Positions 47,070 to 55,147 of a DNA stretch of 64,000 nt are shown one piece after another. The stretch spans positions 1,488,001 through 1,552,000 of the forward strand of contig NZ_SJJZ01000001.1 of NCBI RefSeq assembly GCF_004331345.1. The letters run 5' to 3'. Origin of the DNA: Kribbella soli. GTDB taxonomy: Bacteria; Actinomycetota; Actinomycetes; Propionibacteriales; Kribbellaceae. Within the stretch, counting starts at the first letter, position 1. Each line of letters opens with the position of its first letter. Under the pieces are notes generated by a model that was not told the origin of the DNA, made no database searches, and saw only the letters and a list, made by a program, of their open reading frames with translations. Position numbers and translations under genes: made by a program.

Positions 47070-47090
47070 ATGCATAGCATTCCTATGTAT
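47070..47090. promoter_or_regulatory. MarR operator candidate
   Basis: ATGCATAG-CATTC-CTATGTAT: 8-bp arms with one mismatch, ending 4 bp before the MarR ATG, in the gap between divergent lipoprotein and MarR genes. Confidence 0.6.
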
Positions 47091-47094
47091 ATTT

Positions 47095-47547
47095 ATGAGT
47101 GTGATTTCCAGGGATCTGACGCAGCTCGGAGAAGACGTCGTCGTCGCGTCGACGCGGTTGGCGCGGCTGGCGACCCGGAACGTGAACACGCTGCCGCACG
47201 CCGCAATGCGCGTGCTGGGGCGCTTGGACGAGCTCGGACAGGCCCGGATCAGCGAGCTGGCCAAGGCCGATCGGTGTTCCCAACCGACGATGTCCAACCT
47301 GGTGCAGCGCCTCGAGGACCAGGGCTGGGTGCACCGCGCCCAGGACCCGGCCGACTCGCGCGCCAGCCTGATCAGCCTCACCGACGCAGGCCTCGCCGAG
47401 CTGCGCAGCGCCCGGCACCAGGCCGGCGCCGCGTTGGCCGCGCACCTGAGTCAGCTCCCGGCGACCGACCTCACCACCCTCGAGGCCGCCGTCGCCATCG
47501 TCCACAAACTCCTCACCCTCGAACCTTTGGAGGACACGCCCCGGTGA
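47095..47547 (+). CDS. MarR family transcriptional regulator
   Basis: 150 aa. Winged helix: MRVLGRLDELGQARISELAKADRCSQPTMSNLVQRLEDQGWVHRAQDPADSRASLISLTDAG. It is coupled to the MFS gene by a 4-bp GTGA overlap, so regulator and transporter are made from one mRNA. The adjacent palindrome suggests autorepression. Confidence 0.92.
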   Translation: MSVISRDLTQLGEDVVVASTRLARLATRNVNTLPHAAMRVLGRLDELGQARISELAKADRCSQPTMSNLVQRLEDQGWVHRAQDPADSRASLISLTDAGLAELRSARHQAGAALAAHLSQLPATDLTTLEAAVAIVHKLLTLEPLEDTPR

Positions 47548-48758
47548 GCACGTCGTCGTTTCTGAAGCAGCCCAAGTCCGTCTGGGCGGTCGCGTTCGCG
47601 TGCGTGATCGCGTTCATGGGCATCGGCCTGGTGGACCCGATCCTCAAGCCGATCGCCGAACAACTGCATGCGAGTCCGTCCCAGGTCTCGCTGCTGTTCA
47701 CCAGTTACATGGCGGTCATCGGTGTCGCGATGCTGATCACCGGCGCGGTCTCCAGCCGGATCGGCGCCAAGCGCACCCTGCTCATCGGTCTGGCCATCAT
47801 CGTCGTGTTCAGCGCGCTGGCCGGCCTGTCCAACAGCATCGGCATGATCGTCGCCTTCCGGGCCGGTTGGGGCCTCGGCAACGCGCTGTTCATCGCGACC
47901 GCGCTCGCCACGATCGTGAACTCGGCTGCCGGTTCGGTCGCCGAGGCGATCATCCTCTACGAAGCCGCCCTCGGTGTCGGTATCGCGGCCGGCCCGCTGG
48001 TCGGCGGCGAGCTGGGCACGATCTCCTGGCGCGGCCCGTTCTTCGGCGTCGCCGTCCTGATGACGATCGCCCTCGCCGCGACCGCGTTCCTGCTGCCCGC
48101 ATCGCCGCCGGAAGCACGTCGTACGTCGGTCCTCGAGCCGTTGAAGGCACTACGGCACCGGTCGCTCGCGACGGTTGCGGTCACCGCGTTGCTGTACAAC
48201 TTCGGGTTCTTCACGCTGCTCGCGTTCACCCCGTTCCCGCTGGCGATGTCGGCGCGGCAGATCGGGCTGATCTTCTTCGGCTGGGGCATCTGTCTCGCGT
48301 TCACCTCGGTGTTCGTGGCGCCGCGGTTGCAGCGCCGGTTCGGCACCCTTCCGGTGGCGATGACCGTCCTGCTGCTGTTCGGCGCGGACCTCGCGGTGAT
48401 GGGTGTCTACGCGCACCACAAGCCGGTGCTCGCGGCCGGCGTCATCGTGGCCGGCCTGTTCCTGGGCATCAACAACACGCTGATCACCGAGGCCGTGATG
48501 GCAGCCGCTCCGGTCGAACGCGGTACGGCGTCCGCGGCGTATTCCTTCGTCCGCTTCTCCGGCGGCGCGGTCGCACCGTGGCTGGCCGGCAAGCTCGGCG
48601 AGGAGGTCAACATCCAGCTCCCGTTCTACGTCGGCGCCTTCGCCGTACTCCTCGCGGTCGGCGTCCTCGCCAGCGGCTGGAAGCCCCTCTCCCACCTCCG
48701 GGTCCCCACCGCTCATTCCGAATCCGAAGCCGAGGCCCTGACCGCAGCCGACGCCTGA
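47544..48758 (+). CDS. MFS transporter (12-TM, drug-efflux type)
   Basis: 404 aa with 12 predicted helices. Motifs include GLVDPILKPIAEQLHASPSQVSLLFTSYMAVIGVAMLITGAVSSRIGAKRTLL, and the C-like LGVGIAAGPLVGGELGTI. Likely proton-coupled export, regulated by the coupled MarR. GTG start overlaps the MarR stop; GGAGGA upstream. A hairpin terminator follows. Confidence 0.92.
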   Translation: MSTSSFLKQPKSVWAVAFACVIAFMGIGLVDPILKPIAEQLHASPSQVSLLFTSYMAVIGVAMLITGAVSSRIGAKRTLLIGLAIIVVFSALAGLSNSIGMIVAFRAGWGLGNALFIATALATIVNSAAGSVAEAIILYEAALGVGIAAGPLVGGELGTISWRGPFFGVAVLMTIALAATAFLLPASPPEARRTSVLEPLKALRHRSLATVAVTALLYNFGFFTLLAFTPFPLAMSARQIGLIFFGWGICLAFTSVFVAPRLQRRFGTLPVAMTVLLLFGADLAVMGVYAHHKPVLAAGVIVAGLFLGINNTLITEAVMAAAPVERGTASAAYSFVRFSGGAVAPWLAGKLGEEVNIQLPFYVGAFAVLLAVGVLASGWKPLSHLRVPTAHSESEAEALTAADA

Positions 48759-48774
48759 CCCACCCCCCGAACCC

Positions 48775-48802
48775 GACCCGCCGGACCCCTCTCCGGCGGG
48801 TC
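48775..48802 (+). terminator. Hairpin terminator after the MFS gene
   Basis: 11-bp perfect stem GACCCGCCGGA/TCCGGCGGGTC, 6-nt loop, 17 bp after the MFS stop; no clear T-run. Confidence 0.6.
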
Positions 48803-48824
48803 GTCTGCGTCTACGGTCCGTCGA

Positions 48825-48842
48825 CCATACCAAACGGTATGG
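48825..48842. promoter_or_regulatory. TetR operator candidate CCATACC-AAAC-GGTATGG
   Basis: 7-bp perfect inverted repeat with 4-bp spacer, 12 bp before the TetR GTG. A further direct copy TATGG (48843) extends it. The core ATACCAAACGGTAT is of a type often bound by TetR/AcrR proteins. Confidence 0.7.
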
Positions 48843-48854
48843 TATGGTCCAGGC

Positions 48855-49382
48855 GTGGTCAGTCGGACGGAGTGGTTGGACGCGGGGCTCGAGTTGCTGG
48901 CGGCCGAAGGTGCGCCGGCGGTGACGATCGAGCGGTTGACCGGTGCGCTGGGAGTGACGAAGGGGTCGTACTACCACCACTTCAACGGGGCTTCCGGCTA
49001 CAAGGCGGCCTTGCTGGAGTACTTCGAGGCGCGCAACACGACCCGGCTGATCGACGCTGTTGAAGACGGTCGTGACGCGAGCGCGAAGCTCCAGCATCTG
49101 TTGCGGCTGGTGCTGGCTGACCCGGACAGCGCGGCCTTGGAGATCGCCGTACGCGCTTGGGCCTTGCAGGACAGCGAGGTGCGGGCCACGCAGGAACGGG
49201 TGGACAAGGCGCGGACGGCGTACCTGAAGAAGCTGTGCCGAGGACTTGGTTCGGATGTGGACCCGGATCGCTTCGCACAGCTGCTGTACCTGATTCTGAT
49301 CGGCGCCGAGCAGGTCGTGCCGCCGATCGGTAAGCGGGACGTGCGGGAGATCTACGACCTGGTTCTCCGCTTGATCGACTAG
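48855..49382 (+). CDS. TetR/AcrR family transcriptional regulator
   Basis: 175 aa. HTH: LELLAAEGAPAVTIERLTGALGVTKGSYYHHFNGASGYKAALLEYF. GTG start; the operator palindrome directly upstream implies autoregulation. The DUF2867 gene follows after 10 bp and is likely cotranscribed. Confidence 0.92.
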   Translation: MVSRTEWLDAGLELLAAEGAPAVTIERLTGALGVTKGSYYHHFNGASGYKAALLEYFEARNTTRLIDAVEDGRDASAKLQHLLRLVLADPDSAALEIAVRAWALQDSEVRATQERVDKARTAYLKKLCRGLGSDVDPDRFAQLLYLILIGAEQVVPPIGKRDVREIYDLVLRLID

Positions 49383-49392
49383 AGGAGCACAA

Positions 49393-49890
49393 ATGCCGAC
49401 CACCTTGCACGAGCTCGACGATCTGGTGCCGGTTGTGGACGAGATCGATGTGAAGACGGCGCGGGGCGATGTCACGCTGCGGGAGTTCGTCGCGGGCGCG
49501 CTGGGACACAGTCCGTTGTGGGTCAAGGGATTGTTCGCGGTGCGGATGGCGGTGGCCGCGGTCCTTCGCCTCGAGACCACCGGCGTACCGGACACGCGGC
49601 GTCTGCGGCCCGAGACGGTGAGCTTCACACCGGGCGAGAAGGACGCGTTCTTCACCGTCGTGCGCGGCGAGGAGGACCACTACCTGCTGCTGAAGGTCTC
49701 CGACAACCACCTGGACGCGTGGCTCGCGTTCATCACCGACAACGAGCAGCCGGCGACGTTCAAGGTCGTCACGCTGGTGAAGTTCCTGCGGCCTGCCGGG
49801 AGGTTCTACTACAACCTGATCCGGCCGTTCCACCACGTCATTCTGCTCGGTATGTGCCGAGCCGGTGAGACGTGGCGCGACCGGCAGTGA
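49393..49890 (+). CDS. DUF2867 domain protein
   Basis: 165 aa. Contains the DUF2867 region (SFTPGEKDAFFTVVRGEEDHYLLLKVSDNHLDAWLAFI). The family is uncharacterised; the fold may be SRPBCC-like. AGAGGAG precedes the ATG. Its C-terminal FHHVILLGM resembles a buried membrane-facing helix. Regulated with TetR. The 3' end overlaps the convergent FtsX gene by 53 bp. Confidence 0.82.
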   Translation: MPTTLHELDDLVPVVDEIDVKTARGDVTLREFVAGALGHSPLWVKGLFAVRMAVAAVLRLETTGVPDTRRLRPETVSFTPGEKDAFFTVVRGEEDHYLLLKVSDNHLDAWLAFITDNEQPATFKVVTLVKFLRPAGRFYYNLIRPFHHVILLGMCRAGETWRDRQ

Positions 49891-51673
49891 GCGCCGCCGC
49901 GACCCCGACGACCACCAGCGCCGCCGCGAAGATGAGTCCGAGCAGCCGCCACGGAATCGCCAACGCAGCAAGGCCGTAAGGCCCCGCCGCAATGCCCGCG
50001 AGTGCCGCGGCGGCGACCAACGATCCCAGCAGTACGCCGACCATCACAACGGTCCCGGACTCGACCAGCGCGACCATGACGACCTGCCTCCGCGTCAGCC
50101 CGGCCAACCGTGACAGTGTGAACTCCTGACGCCGGTCGGCTGTCGACATCACGACCGCGTTTACGACAGCGACTGCGGTGAAGATCCCGGCCAGGCCCAG
50201 CAGCGCGGCGAACAGTCCCGAATTGCTGCGCTGCTGCGCCTCACCGCGCGCCTCCGCCCACTGCTCGACCGTCTGACCGTCCAGCGTCGCACCGGGCGCC
50301 AGCTTCACCAGTGTCTCGGTCCGCCCACCGGCAGGCAGTAAACTCCTTGGGATAAAGAAGTTCTCGCTCACGTCGAGTGTCTCAGGCATGATCGCGACCA
50401 CCTTCACGGCGATCGATCTGTTGCCCAGCGCAATCTTGAGCGTCGCCCCGAGCTTGTAGCCCTCGGCCGCCATCCCCGGTCCAATCGCGATCGCCCGCCC
50501 GGTCAGCCGATCCAGCGAGCCCTTCCGCGGCCGCAGCTTGTGGGTTTGTTCGTAGGCCGCCGGATCGATCCCGATCGCCTCGGAGTACAGCGTTTTCCGT
50601 CCCCTCGTCACAGCGATCGGTACGGCGGTCTGCGCCGAGGCTGCCACGATCCCGGGACCCGGCCGGACGACGTGATCGACCACGACATCCGCCGTGATCA
50701 ACTGTTTCTGCTCGACGCCGACCGCCTTCGTCAGCGACCCGAACGTGCCCCACAGCCCGATCACCAGCCCGACGAGCACGATCAACGGCGCCGCGGTCGC
50801 CGCACTCCGCCGTACGGCGTGCAGCACGCCGGCCCGTGCGAGATCAGCGATCAGGTTGCCGCGGACAACGATCGCAGGCAGCCGACCGACCAGCGGTACG
50901 ACGACGGGACTCAGCTGGCTCAACGCCACGGACCCGCTGATCATCACGACCAACCCGATCATCAGCCCGGCCACGAGGTCCCGCGCCGCCTGCGCCACGA
51001 TCACCAGCAGCACCGTGCCGAACGCGGCCGACAGCCCCCAGAACCATCGCCATCCCGTCATCACCCGCCGCGCCGCCTGTCCCTCGACGATCGCCTCGAG
51101 GGCATTGACCCGCGACGCCCGCCAGGCCGCGGCGAGTACGCCGGCCAACGCCGTACTCACGCCGACGATCATCGCCGCCCACACCGCGCCCTGATCCCAC
51201 GGCGCCTCGAACCACTCGGGCAACATCCCCAGCTGAACGAGCAACCACGACTGCGCCCAGGTCGCCAGCACACCCAACGGCAGCCCGACCACACTGCCGA
51301 CCACCCCGAGCAGACCGGCCTCCGTCACGACCATCAAGCACAGGTAACCCCGCTGCGCTCCGACCAACCGCAGCAGGCCGAACTCACGCCGCCGCTGCAC
51401 CGTCATGAACCCGAACGTCGTGCTGACGATGAACACACTCAGGAAAACGGCCAGCATTACCGACATTCCGAGCAGCGTTGCGGCCCCGACGTACCCCTCA
51501 CGGACCTTGGCCCGCTCGTACGCCGACAGTCCGGCGGGCAACACGGGCCTGTCGGTCGCGGCCAGCATCTGCAACCCGGACTGCACCAACCCGACCCCGA
51601 GCGCAACAGCAACCACCGCACCGGCGAACAGTTGCCACCTGGTCCGCAGCGCCCCGACAGATAACCTCAGCAT
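49838..51673 (-). CDS. FtsX-like ABC transporter permease without adjacent ATPase
   Basis: 611 aa; about ten predicted helices in an N-terminal group of 4, central pairs and a C-terminal group, with two FtsX-type segments (LLGMSVMLAVFLSVFIVSTTFGFMTVQRRREFGLLRLVGA and FTAVAVVNAVVMSTADRRQEFTLSRLAGLTRRQ). A large extracytoplasmic domain separates the halves. MacB/FtsX-type transporters need an ABC ATPase; none is in the window. ATG at 51673 (MLRLSV) preferred over 51685. Confidence 0.87.
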   Translation of the reverse strand: MLRLSVGALRTRWQLFAGAVVAVALGVGLVQSGLQMLAATDRPVLPAGLSAYERAKVREGYVGAATLLGMSVMLAVFLSVFIVSTTFGFMTVQRRREFGLLRLVGAQRGYLCLMVVTEAGLLGVVGSVVGLPLGVLATWAQSWLLVQLGMLPEWFEAPWDQGAVWAAMIVGVSTALAGVLAAAWRASRVNALEAIVEGQAARRVMTGWRWFWGLSAAFGTVLLVIVAQAARDLVAGLMIGLVVMISGSVALSQLSPVVVPLVGRLPAIVVRGNLIADLARAGVLHAVRRSAATAAPLIVLVGLVIGLWGTFGSLTKAVGVEQKQLITADVVVDHVVRPGPGIVAASAQTAVPIAVTRGRKTLYSEAIGIDPAAYEQTHKLRPRKGSLDRLTGRAIAIGPGMAAEGYKLGATLKIALGNRSIAVKVVAIMPETLDVSENFFIPRSLLPAGGRTETLVKLAPGATLDGQTVEQWAEARGEAQQRSNSGLFAALLGLAGIFTAVAVVNAVVMSTADRRQEFTLSRLAGLTRRQVVMVALVESGTVVMVGVLLGSLVAAAALAGIAAGPYGLAALAIPWRLLGLIFAAALVVVGVAAALTAGRATSHRLGTYRAE

Positions 51674-51747
51674 GCACTCAGCCAACAGCCTGCGACTCCG
51701 ACAAGCCGTGGCCTCAGCACCCGACCACAGGTAGCTCGCGCGCTACC

Positions 51748-52146
51748 TCACTCGCGGGCCGACAGCAGCAGGTTGACGGTGCTGTGGTTGGCAAGACCAC
51801 CAAGTGCTCCGAGAGCCCGGAAGGTCAGAGTCACGTCGACAACGGTGGGCGCGTCGAGGCGGACCCGGAACGCAGCCTCCTGACGATGCTCACCGGTCAG
51901 TTCGTGCACCGGCAGATCCAACTGGAGGCCGCTGACCGGTTCGACCTCGACGGCCAGCGGCCCGGTGACGAAGCCGTCGTTGACGACCGTCACGGCGAGC
52001 GTGTGCCATTCACCTGGCTTCAAGGTCCCGATCGGCGCACCGCTGCGGGCAACGTTCAACCGCGCCTCCGGGTTGATGGTCACCGCGAGCGGCGCATCGG
52101 TGTCGACCGGCCCGCAACAGCCGATCGCAGGTGCCTGGTGAGTCAT
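51748..52146 (-). CDS. Small CARDB/Ig-like beta-sandwich protein
   Basis: 132 aa. Beta-rich sequence PIGTLKPGEWHTLAVTVVNDGFVTGPLAVEV resembles a CARDB adhesion-like domain. N-terminal Cys pair (IGCCGPVD). No signal peptide. It begins at the stop of the CehA/McbA-like gene (TGATG), so its translation is coupled and the two probably work together. Confidence 0.75.
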   Translation of the reverse strand: MTHQAPAIGCCGPVDTDAPLAVTINPEARLNVARSGAPIGTLKPGEWHTLAVTVVNDGFVTGPLAVEVEPVSGLQLDLPVHELTGEHRQEAAFRVRLDAPTVVDVTLTFRALGALGGLANHSTVNLLLSARE

Positions 52147-54452
52147 CAGTCAGCCTCGCATTCTTCTCGCCTCGACCGGTAGACCGCCTGCGCCTCGTCG
52201 TACGCCTGCCGCGCGGCAGCGCGCTCTTCCTCCCGGATGAACCCCGACTTCACCTTCCACAGCTGGTCGACGGAGTCGTGCAGCCACTGAGCGCTGCGGC
52301 GGGAGGCGCGGATCGGCCGGCCGCCGACCTCGAGGAAGATCGGCTGCGTGTGCACACTGCGCAGGATCCGCAGCGCAAGCCAGGACGACTTTTCCACCGG
52401 TACGTCGAACCCGAGCTCCTGCTCGGTGCCATCGGCAACCACCTCCTGCGTCGCCACCACGACACCGTTCAGCACGACCTCCACCAGCACGGACCGGGAC
52501 GTGCCGATCCGGGACCGCTCGAGGTGCCAGCCGACCGGCGCGCTGTACGCCGGACGTCCTGCCGGCGGTGGCGGCTGCTGCTCAGGCAGCCAGGCGGCCA
52601 CGGTCGCGCTGATCCGCACCGGGCCTGGCGCGTCCAGCGAGTGCTCACGACCGACATCACCATCGACCGCCAGATCGAAGACATGGCTGCGGCCGTCTCC
52701 GAAGTACGACGCGCTCTCCCGCAGACCGGTGATCCACGCCTCGATCGCCTGCGGACCCGCGGGCGGCTCGTTCAGTCGCACGTACGTACGCCCGACGCCC
52801 GGCCCCTCGTCGTACATGCACGGATAGTCGGTCTCGCCGAGCATCAGGGTGCGGAAGCCGACGCTGAGCAGGTGGTACCAGATGTTCATCTCGGCTGCGG
52901 GAGCGATCTGACCTCCGCACTGGAAGTCAGCGGCACCCAGCGGTACGTCGACCACGATCTCGTTGGAGCCGATGCCTTGGAAGGACGGCACGATGTAGTT
53001 GGGCAACTCCTCGGTGCCGACCCCGAGGCCGATTCCGCAATGCGCGTACCCGACCAGTGCGTTCTGCTCCTTGGCCCAGCGCAGTACCGGCAGGTTCCAC
53101 GACGGCCAGTCCTCGATCAGACTCGTCGCGGGATAGTCCTGGTCGGTGAGCCCGAGCAGGATCAGGTGACCGGAGTGACTGGACGGGAACCCGGACACCT
53201 CGACGTCGTACCGCAACGCACTCTCGGCATCGCGGTCCGTCGGCTGCGGAGTCCAGGTCATGCCCTGGGCAGCCTGCATCAACGGGTACTCCAGATCGGC
53301 CGGCGGGCTGATCGACTCACCGCTGAAGAACTGTTTCTGGTGGTAGTAGCACGGCGCCCAGGTGAGCACACTGCCCAGCCACAGCCCTTCCCCGCGGACG
53401 TGCCGGATCATGGTTTCGGGCGTGACGCCTTCGCTCGGGACGTTGTAGTGCGAGCAGCCGCCGGCGTGGATGTGCGGGTCGCCCGAGTAGTAGCCGCGGC
53501 CTGCCGGATCGACCCAGCGGTCGAGGGTGATCGGAATCGCCTCGGTGCCCGCGTCGACGTCGGCGTCCAGGAGCACCGGCCGATACTCGGGTCCGCGGAT
53601 CGCGGAGATCTGGTACCGGCCCTCGGGCAGCCGGATCATCTCGCCGGTCGCCCGGTACACGTGCTCGTGGAAGAACATGTCCGGTGCCAGTCGCATCGCC
53701 TTGGACGGGTACGAGCGTCCCTGCCCGTCCTGCACGGTGATCGAGGCCATGCAGCTGCGTCCGTCGGGCTCCCGGATGTCGAGCCGGATCTCACGGGCCG
53801 CGGCGCAGTCGAAGTCGAACGAAGCGCCGTACTCGCGCGACTCGAAGTTCGTCCGGAAGCCCGCCAGGCCGAGAGGTGAGCGGCTCAGGCTGGGATGGTT
53901 GTGCTCGTCCGCGGCGAAGACCGACAGCCCGCCTTTCCGGACGCCGTCGTCGCGGGTGTACAGGCTGATGACCTTGTACTCGACCTCGAAGCCGGACAGC
54001 TCACTGGGTACGGCGATCGTCGCGTCCAGCCACGCGTCCTTGATCCGCGGAACGATGGTCAGCGTGTCGTGCAACGCGATCCGCGCGGAGTGACTCTGGT
54101 AGTCGATCAAGCCGTAGACGCCGCCGTTCCCCGCGACAAGCTTGGCTTCGATCCGATGCGGATTCGCCACCCGCACGAGGAAGCTGCGCCAACCGTGCTG
54201 CATCAGTCGCGGCGGCGCGGCGCCCGGCGCGCACAACGCGGTCCCCTGCTCGTCGATCGAGACGTCCAGCAGGACGAACGGCCGCAGCAGGGTCTCTAGC
54301 TGAGTACGGCGCTCCGCGTCGCTCAGCGAGCTGCTCTCCAGCTTGGACAGCTGAGTGACCGCCTCGGCCGGCAGCGGATCGCCGAGGTCTTGCAGTTTCC
54401 GGACGGCGCGGGCTGCAGATGCGAACAATGGCTGTACTGGGGGCTCTGACAC
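52146..54452 (-). CDS. CehA/McbA-type metallohydrolase (PHP-like) protein
   Basis: 768 aa. An N-terminal helical/beta region of about 320 residues, then a PHP-like metal site with HIHAGG in SGDPHIHAGGCSHYN (about 325-338) and further His/Asp (HSGHLILLG, YAHCGIGLG, ETDYPCMYDEG). The C-terminal about 150 residues are beta-rich. CehA/McbA enzymes hydrolyse carbaryl and other esters in some bacteria; the real substrate here is unknown. No signal peptide. Coupled to the small CARDB-like gene. Confidence 0.8.
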   Translation of the reverse strand: MSEPPVQPLFASAARAVRKLQDLGDPLPAEAVTQLSKLESSSLSDAERRTQLETLLRPFVLLDVSIDEQGTALCAPGAAPPRLMQHGWRSFLVRVANPHRIEAKLVAGNGGVYGLIDYQSHSARIALHDTLTIVPRIKDAWLDATIAVPSELSGFEVEYKVISLYTRDDGVRKGGLSVFAADEHNHPSLSRSPLGLAGFRTNFESREYGASFDFDCAAAREIRLDIREPDGRSCMASITVQDGQGRSYPSKAMRLAPDMFFHEHVYRATGEMIRLPEGRYQISAIRGPEYRPVLLDADVDAGTEAIPITLDRWVDPAGRGYYSGDPHIHAGGCSHYNVPSEGVTPETMIRHVRGEGLWLGSVLTWAPCYYHQKQFFSGESISPPADLEYPLMQAAQGMTWTPQPTDRDAESALRYDVEVSGFPSSHSGHLILLGLTDQDYPATSLIEDWPSWNLPVLRWAKEQNALVGYAHCGIGLGVGTEELPNYIVPSFQGIGSNEIVVDVPLGAADFQCGGQIAPAAEMNIWYHLLSVGFRTLMLGETDYPCMYDEGPGVGRTYVRLNEPPAGPQAIEAWITGLRESASYFGDGRSHVFDLAVDGDVGREHSLDAPGPVRISATVAAWLPEQQPPPPAGRPAYSAPVGWHLERSRIGTSRSVLVEVVLNGVVVATQEVVADGTEQELGFDVPVEKSSWLALRILRSVHTQPIFLEVGGRPIRASRRSAQWLHDSVDQLWKVKSGFIREEERAAARQAYDEAQAVYRSRREECEAD

Positions 54453-54501
54453 CGAGGACCTCCCTGTTGGCGAGTTCCTTCGCGACCCTACTCGGTGGGG
54501 T

Positions 54502-55056
54502 CTACCTCAGCACCTCCAATAACGCGGCGACGTCGGCCTGGTCCAGATCGCGGGCGCCGATCAGCGCCTGCATCAAGAGGCCGTCCAGGGCTGCCACCAA
54601 CAGCCTCGCCTTCTGGGGATCCGCGGTGAACGCCCGGGCGATCTCCGTCAACGGCTCCAACCACGCACCAGCCGTCTCCCGCAGGTCCGGGCGCCGAGCC
54701 GCATACAGGTACAACTCGTAGAGCGCCAGCGTCCGGCCACGTCGCCGTACGACGCTGTGCTCGATCAGCCGCGCCAACTCGTCGGCCGGTCGCGCGCCCA
54801 ACTCGCTACCGCGACCGTGCAACTCGACAGCAAGGTCCTCCGCGGCCGACTGGAGGGCCGCGACCAGGAGGTCGTCCAGCGTCGGAAAGTGGTATGTGAT
54901 CGAGGCGACCGAGACATCGGCCACCGCGGCCACCGCGCGATGGCTCACACCTGCGACTCCGTCGCGTTCGATCACGGTCAGCGTCGCCGCGAGCAACTCG
55001 CTCCGGCGCTGCTCGCCGCGCACTCGACGCCCGTCGACACCCCGCCTGACCTGCAC
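54502..55056 (-). CDS. TetR family transcriptional regulator
   Basis: 184 aa. [47 protein letters not shown]. It is divergent from fbiC; the intergenic space is about 90 bp, so it could regulate F420 precursor synthesis, itself, or the metallohydrolase downstream. The start is uncertain: GTG 55056, TTG 55065 or GTG 55023. Confidence 0.87.
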   Translation of the reverse strand: MQVRRGVDGRRVRGEQRRSELLAATLTVIERDGVAGVSHRAVAAVADVSVASITYHFPTLDDLLVAALQSAAEDLAVELHGRGSELGARPADELARLIEHSVVRRRGRTLALYELYLYAARRPDLRETAGAWLEPLTEIARAFTADPQKARLLVAALDGLLMQALIGARDLDQADVAALLEVLR

Positions 55057-55147
55057 GAACAGCAAACTATCAGGACGTCTGTACGGATTGATTTTGCTGT
55101 CCGGAATCGCGGGATCCAGCGTTTTCCGCGACTTAGGCTCGGATTTC

